Shown piece after piece: positions 13,690-17,064 of a DNA stretch of 17,064 bases (positions are counted from its first letter, which is position 1; each line of letters starts with the position of its first letter). The position numbers and the translations under genes were made by a program. The stretch covers positions 1-17,064 of the forward strand of contig SBFY01000124.1 in NCBI GenBank assembly GCA_006227085.1, in the 5' to 3' direction. Under the pieces are notes generated by a model that saw nothing but the letters and a program-made list of their open reading frames with translations, was not told where the DNA came from and made no database searches. The DNA is from Gammaproteobacteria bacterium. GTDB lineage: Bacteria > Pseudomonadota > Gammaproteobacteria > Pseudomonadales > M0112.

Positions 13690-14463
13690 ATGGACAATCC
13701 TTTTTCCGGCATAGCGGCCCATGCGCAGGGGCTGACGGTGTTGTCCTGTGAGTTGGGGGATACGGGGACAGCGACGCTCGTTGATCGCTATGGGCATTGG
13801 CTGTCGGCAGATGAGCACGACCGCCTGCAACGGTTTACCCGTGATGAACCGGCACGATTATTCCTGGCAGCGCGCGTGTTGTTGCGTGGTGTGTTGGCCG
13901 GTGTGTGCGGCTGCGCGCCGGTGGATTTGCACTTCGGCAAGAATGACCATGAGAAACCCTTCCTGTTACAGCCGGTCAATGACTGGCAATTCAACCTGAG
14001 CCACAGTCACGGTGCACTGGCTTTGGCCGTCAGCCATGCCGGCAGTGTGGGGGTGGATATTGAATATGTCTCGCGCAGTAACCCGGTGGAAAAACTGGCG
14101 CAGCGCTATTTCTCGTCGCGTGAACAGCAGTGGTTGGCGACTACCGACCCGCAGTCTTTCCGCGAGCGCTTCTTCGATATCTGGACATTAAAGGAAGCGT
14201 ACATCAAGGCGGTGGGAAAGGGTCTGGCGGTAACGCTGGAAGGATTTGGTTTCAGCGGGCATGGCGAACAACTGCATTACCACTATGAGAGTGGTGAGCC
14301 GGCACCTGCGGCTGTGCATGCGTGGCTATGTCGTGCCTTGCCGGATCGCCCGGTCGCGTGTGTGCTGTTAGGCGACCAGCCAGTCGCACCGGTGTTTGCG
14401 CAGGTCGATTTGTCCGGCCAGTGGTTGCAAGCCTTGCCAGTGGCGATGGCTTCAAGTCCCTGA
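13690..14463 (+). CDS. Sfp-type 4'-phosphopantetheinyl transferase
   Basis: A 257-residue enzyme that moves the phosphopantetheine arm of coenzyme A onto a serine of an acyl carrier protein. It is of the long Sfp/EntD/AcpT class by length. Magnesium-binding residues Asp123 and Glu125 are in GVDIEYV; FFDIWTLKEAYIKAVGKGL carries the WxxKE(A/S) signature (Lys168, Glu169). FNLSHSHG is the substrate-contact motif. The frame opens with GTG GTG ATG; I use ATG 13690 after GAGG. It converges with, and overlaps by 12 bp, the last gene of the fatty-acid-type operon, suggesting that it activates the carrier proteins of that pathway (inference from position). Confidence 0.93.
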   Translation: MDNPFSGIAAHAQGLTVLSCELGDTGTATLVDRYGHWLSADEHDRLQRFTRDEPARLFLAARVLLRGVLAGVCGCAPVDLHFGKNDHEKPFLLQPVNDWQFNLSHSHGALALAVSHAGSVGVDIEYVSRSNPVEKLAQRYFSSREQQWLATTDPQSFRERFFDIWTLKEAYIKAVGKGLAVTLEGFGFSGHGEQLHYHYESGEPAPAAVHAWLCRALPDRPVACVLLGDQPVAPVFAQVDLSGQWLQALPVAMASSP

Positions 14464-14865
14464 TGCGCCAGCCGCTGTGGTGCTGCGGGCGCGCCACGCC
14501 AATGCCGTAAAAGCAGGCGGCGCCATCAGGATGGTAGGCAGGGTGGAGAGCAGGGGTTCCGGTGTGCCTTTCAGTGAGTGCACCAGGTATGTCAGCCCGA
14601 TGGCCAGCGCACAGGAGCTGCCCACTGCCATCGGCATGGCTCGCCACGGATTGGCATAACGCACGGCCAGTCGTTCGTTGTGGCGAGTGATGAAGCCGGC
14701 CACAAGAAAGGTATACAGCGCTTGCTTGCCCGCCGCGACCAGTGCGGGTGCTGTGCCATGCGCGACATTGATGGCAAACACCGTCAGCCCCAATACCAGT
14801 GCACCTGCAAATGCCATGCGGTAGTTGATGTGGGTATCGAGCAGCCGTCTGGCGGATGCGATCAT
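14452..14865 (-). CDS. small integral membrane protein at the end of the fatty-acid-type operon
   Basis: A 137-residue hydrophobic protein with about four membrane segments (MAFAGALVLGLTVFAINVAH, ALYTFLVAGFIT, MAVGSSCALAIGLTYLVHSL and LPTILMAPPAFTALAW). No family is recognised. Its ATG shares 4 bases (ATGA) with the ketosynthase stop, so it is translationally coupled. Its 3' end overlaps the convergent phosphopantetheinyl transferase gene by 12 bp, with no room for an ordinary terminator between them. It may take part in export or anchoring of the lipid product, which is speculative. Confidence 0.75.
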   Translation of the reverse strand: MIASARRLLDTHINYRMAFAGALVLGLTVFAINVAHGTAPALVAAGKQALYTFLVAGFITRHNERLAVRYANPWRAMPMAVGSSCALAIGLTYLVHSLKGTPEPLLSTLPTILMAPPAFTALAWRARSTTAAGASGT

Positions 14866-16088
14866 GACCAGCGCTTGAACACCAGCGAGGTGTTGATGCC
14901 ACCAAACGCGAAGTTGTTGCTCATCACGAACTCGTTATCCATGCGGCGGCCATCACCGGTGATGTAATCGAGTGCGCCACAGCGTGCATCCACGGTTTCC
15001 AGGTTGATGGTGGGGTGGTACCAGCCGTTGTTCATCATCTGGATCGACAGCCATGCCTCGATGGCACCGCAGGCGCCGAGTGTGTGGCCGGTGTAGCTTT
15101 TCAATGAACTGATCGGCATGCGTGAACCGAACACGGCATGGGTGGCGTTGGTTTCGGCGATGTCACCGTGTTCGGTGGCGGTGCCGTGGGCGTTGACGTA
15201 ACCAATCGCGTCAGCAGCAATGCCGGCATCGGCCAGTGCGCGCTCCATCACCACTTGCATGGTGGCAGCGGTGGGTTGGGTGATGTGCATGCCATCGGAG
15301 TTGCAGGCAAAGCCGGCGATTTCCGCATAAATGCGCGCACCGCGGGCTTTTGCGTGTTCCAGTTCCTCGAGGATCAGGCTGCAGCCGCCTTCACCCAGCA
15401 CGAGGCCATCACGGCTTTGGTCAAAGGGGCGTGGCGTGGTGTGCGGTGTCTCGTTGCGTTGGCTGGTGGCGAACAAAGTGTCGAATACCGTGGCTTGCGA
15501 CACGCACAATTCCTCAGCGCCACCGGCCACCATCATCGGTTGGCGGCCAAACTTGATGGCTTCATACGCGTAACCGATACCCATGCTGCCCGAGGTGCAG
15601 GCGCTGGTGGTGGGGATCACGCGGCCTTTCAAGCCAAAGAACAGGCCGGTGTTGACGGCAGCGGTGTGACTCATCATTTCCACGTAGGTGGTGGCACTGA
15701 TCGAGCGCGTGGAGCGGTTCAGCAATAATTTGCCGAAGTCGGCAATCGCCGCGGTGCCACCATTGCAGCTGCCGTAACTGATGCCCATGCGGCCATCCTG
15801 GATGATGGGGTCGTCCAGCAAGCCGGCATCGTCCAGTGCCAGTTCCGTCGCGCGCGTGGAAAACAAGGACACGCGGCTCATGCTGCGCGTTTGCTTGCGC
15901 GTGTAGTGTGATGGTTTTTCAAAACCGTCAACGGGCGCGCCCAGTTTCGTCAGCAAGCCATCAATGTCCGACCACTCATCCATGATGCGAATGGCATTGC
16001 GACGCTCTCGCAGGCGTTGTTCGATCGTCGGCCAATCATTGCCAAGCGACGTGATGCCACCAATGCCGGTCACGACCACGCGTTTCAT
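14862..16088 (-). CDS. beta-ketoacyl-ACP synthase (FabF-like), ApeR type
   Basis: A 408-residue thiolase-fold condensing enzyme that extends an acyl chain with malonyl-ACP. The full catalytic set is present: Cys164 in TTSACTSGSMGIGYAYEA, His301 in VNAHGTATEHGD and His335 in LKSYTGHTLGACGAIEAW, with Lys330. The enzyme is therefore active, not a chain-length factor, which lacks the Cys. The ATG at 16088 overlaps the reductase stop by one base (TGATG). Gene order after a hotdog dehydratase and FabG-like reductase matches apeP-apeQ-apeR of aryl polyene clusters. That placement is my recognition of gene order and is not proven by this window. Primary-metabolism FabF is the alternative, but that usually sits with acpP and fabG. 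Confidence 0.9.
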   Translation of the reverse strand: MKRVVVTGIGGITSLGNDWPTIEQRLRERRNAIRIMDEWSDIDGLLTKLGAPVDGFEKPSHYTRKQTRSMSRVSLFSTRATELALDDAGLLDDPIIQDGRMGISYGSCNGGTAAIADFGKLLLNRSTRSISATTYVEMMSHTAAVNTGLFFGLKGRVIPTTSACTSGSMGIGYAYEAIKFGRQPMMVAGGAEELCVSQATVFDTLFATSQRNETPHTTPRPFDQSRDGLVLGEGGCSLILEELEHAKARGARIYAEIAGFACNSDGMHITQPTAATMQVVMERALADAGIAADAIGYVNAHGTATEHGDIAETNATHAVFGSRMPISSLKSYTGHTLGACGAIEAWLSIQMMNNGWYHPTINLETVDARCGALDYITGDGRRMDNEFVMSNNFAFGGINTSLVFKRWS

Positions 16089-16813
16089 CAGCACAGGCCC
16101 CCGTTGACGGAAATGACCTGGCGGGTGACATAGGCGGCGCTGTCAGAGAACAGGAACGACACCACAGCGGCGACTTCATCGACGGTGCCCATGCGCTGCA
16201 AGGGAATCATCTGCTTGATCATGTCGACCGGCAAATCTTCCACCATGTCGGTTTCAATCAGGCCCGGCGCGACACAATTCACGGTGATCTTGCGTTTTGC
16301 CAATTCGAGCGCAAGGGCTTTGCTGGCGCCAATCAGGCCCGCTTTGGCAGCGCTGTAATTGACTTGCCCGCGATTGCCCATGATGCCCGACACCGATGAC
16401 AGGGTGACGATGCGGCCACCTTCGCGCAAGCGGATCATCGGCATCACGACCGGGTTCAATACGTTATAGAAGCCGTCGAGGTTGGTGTGCAGCACGGTAT
16501 CCCAGTCTTCGCCGCTGATGGCAGGGAAGGCATTGTCGCGCGTGAGGCCGGCATTGCAGACCACGCCGTAATAGGCGCCGTGTGCGGCGATGTCGGCTTC
16601 CAGTACTGCTGCGGTTTGCGCACGATCGGCAATATCGAATTGCAGCACGCGGGCCTGGCGACCGAGGGCGCGGATATCAGCGGCAGTGGCTTCTGCGGCT
16701 TCCATGCCACGCACGCAATGCACGGCAATATCAAAACCGTCATGCGCCAATTTGAGGGCAATGGCTTTGCCGATACCACGGCTGGAGCCGGTGACAAGTA
16801 CGGTGCGGGTCAT
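16088..16813 (-). CDS. 3-oxoacyl-ACP reductase, FabG-like SDR (ApeQ type)
   Basis: A 241-residue classical short-chain dehydrogenase that reduces a 3-ketoacyl-ACP with NADPH. The Rossmann motif TGSSRGIG is at 9-16 (Arg12 favours NADPH), NAG at 87-89, Asn111, the catalytic Ser about 140 (VTLSSVSGIMG) and Tyr153/Lys157 in YSAAK. The C-terminal VISVNGGLC is typical of FabG. It overlaps the upstream dehydratase stop by 4 bases (ATGA) and the downstream ketosynthase start by 1, so the three form a tightly coupled unit. Confidence 0.92.
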   Translation of the reverse strand: MTRTVLVTGSSRGIGKAIALKLAHDGFDIAVHCVRGMEAAEATAADIRALGRQARVLQFDIADRAQTAAVLEADIAAHGAYYGVVCNAGLTRDNAFPAISGEDWDTVLHTNLDGFYNVLNPVVMPMIRLREGGRIVTLSSVSGIMGNRGQVNYSAAKAGLIGASKALALELAKRKITVNCVAPGLIETDMVEDLPVDMIKQMIPLQRMGTVDEVAAVVSFLFSDSAAYVTRQVISVNGGLC

Positions 16814-17064
16814 GCGCGTGGCCTTATGAAGTCTTCAGGGTTGTCGGGAAGATACGCCTTGATTTGCGCGCGGGCAAGCTCGGCGCCGTTTTCGTGGATC
16901 AGGCACTCAAACACGCCGATACCATCGCTATCCAGGTATTTTTTCAGCACGCGGATATCCAGTGTGCTGTGGTTGCGGAAGACAGCACCGTTGCAATCAA
17001 ACGCACGGGTGCCCAGCAAAAACCCCGGCTGGATGGGTTTGCCTTCGGCCAGGTGCTGTTCGCC
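16810..17064 (-). CDS. hotdog-fold 3-hydroxyacyl-ACP dehydratase, ApeP type (5' end outside window)
   Basis: The C-terminal 84 residues of a minus-strand gene that continues past the window edge; the fragment starts in frame at 17064. Visible are GFLLGTRAFDCN, LDIRVLKKYLDSDGIGVFEC and a tail AQIKAYLPDNPEDFIRP. This pattern resembles the FabZ/FabA-like dehydratase of aryl polyene clusters (ApeP), which removes water from 3-hydroxyacyl-ACP to give the conjugated polyene. The catalytic His/Glu region lies in the missing part, so activity cannot be judged. Its stop overlaps the FabG-like start by 4 bases. Confidence 0.75.
   Translation of the reverse strand, partial: GEQHLAEGKPIQPGFLLGTRAFDCNGAVFRNHSTLDIRVLKKYLDSDGIGVFECLIHENGAELARAQIKAYLPDNPEDFIRPRA

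Overview
The window looks like chromosomal DNA of a GC-rich gammaproteobacterium. Supporting this are an OmpA-type outer membrane protein, a PpnP/YaiI pair, a DUF3297 protein, a canonical sigma-54/NtrC-type promoter and the edge of an aryl-polyene-type fatty acid cluster. This is inferred from gene families; no rRNA or other taxonomic marker is present. No tRNA, rRNA, IS element or CRISPR array was seen.

Layout. 1-952 (minus): a DUF3297 protein followed by a GNAT acetyltransferase, and possibly the start of a membrane protein leaving the window. 953-1677: a single orphan gene of lower GC, bounded by a perfect 12-bp inverted repeat and followed by two further palindromes, resembling a decayed integron cassette or small insert. 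1678-4961 (minus): a glutamine-dependent asparagine synthase, a phytanoyl-CoA-dioxygenase-like Fe(II)/2-oxoglutarate enzyme and a small membrane protein, probably one transcription unit. 5117-5902 (plus): a TauE/SafE (TSUP) exporter. 5909-7455 (minus): a thioredoxin-fold protein with an unusual C-G-C active site, then a four-copy 17-bp tandem repeat, then a small conserved hypothetical protein.

7564-11720 (plus) is the most interesting part. It is a complete four-gene operon of circularly permuted ATP-grasp, alpha-E protein, transglutaminase-like protein and the proteasome-like peptidase Anbu. Upstream lies a near-perfect sigma-54 -24/-12 promoter, with two NtrC-like enhancer sites 43 bp apart. 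The operon ends in a strong bidirectional terminator shared with a convergent ompA-family gene. The sequence therefore predicts that this peptide-ligation/proteolysis system is switched on by nitrogen limitation.

11737-13580 (minus) holds the OmpA-family protein, YaiI and PpnP. 13690-14463 (plus) is an Sfp-type phosphopantetheinyl transferase that converges on, and overlaps by 12 bp, a tightly coupled minus-strand operon (17064 to 14452). That operon encodes a hotdog dehydratase (partial), a FabG-like reductase, a FabF-like ketosynthase and a small membrane protein. The order matches the apeP-apeQ-apeR end of aryl polyene pigment clusters. The transferase would supply activated acyl carrier protein to this pathway.
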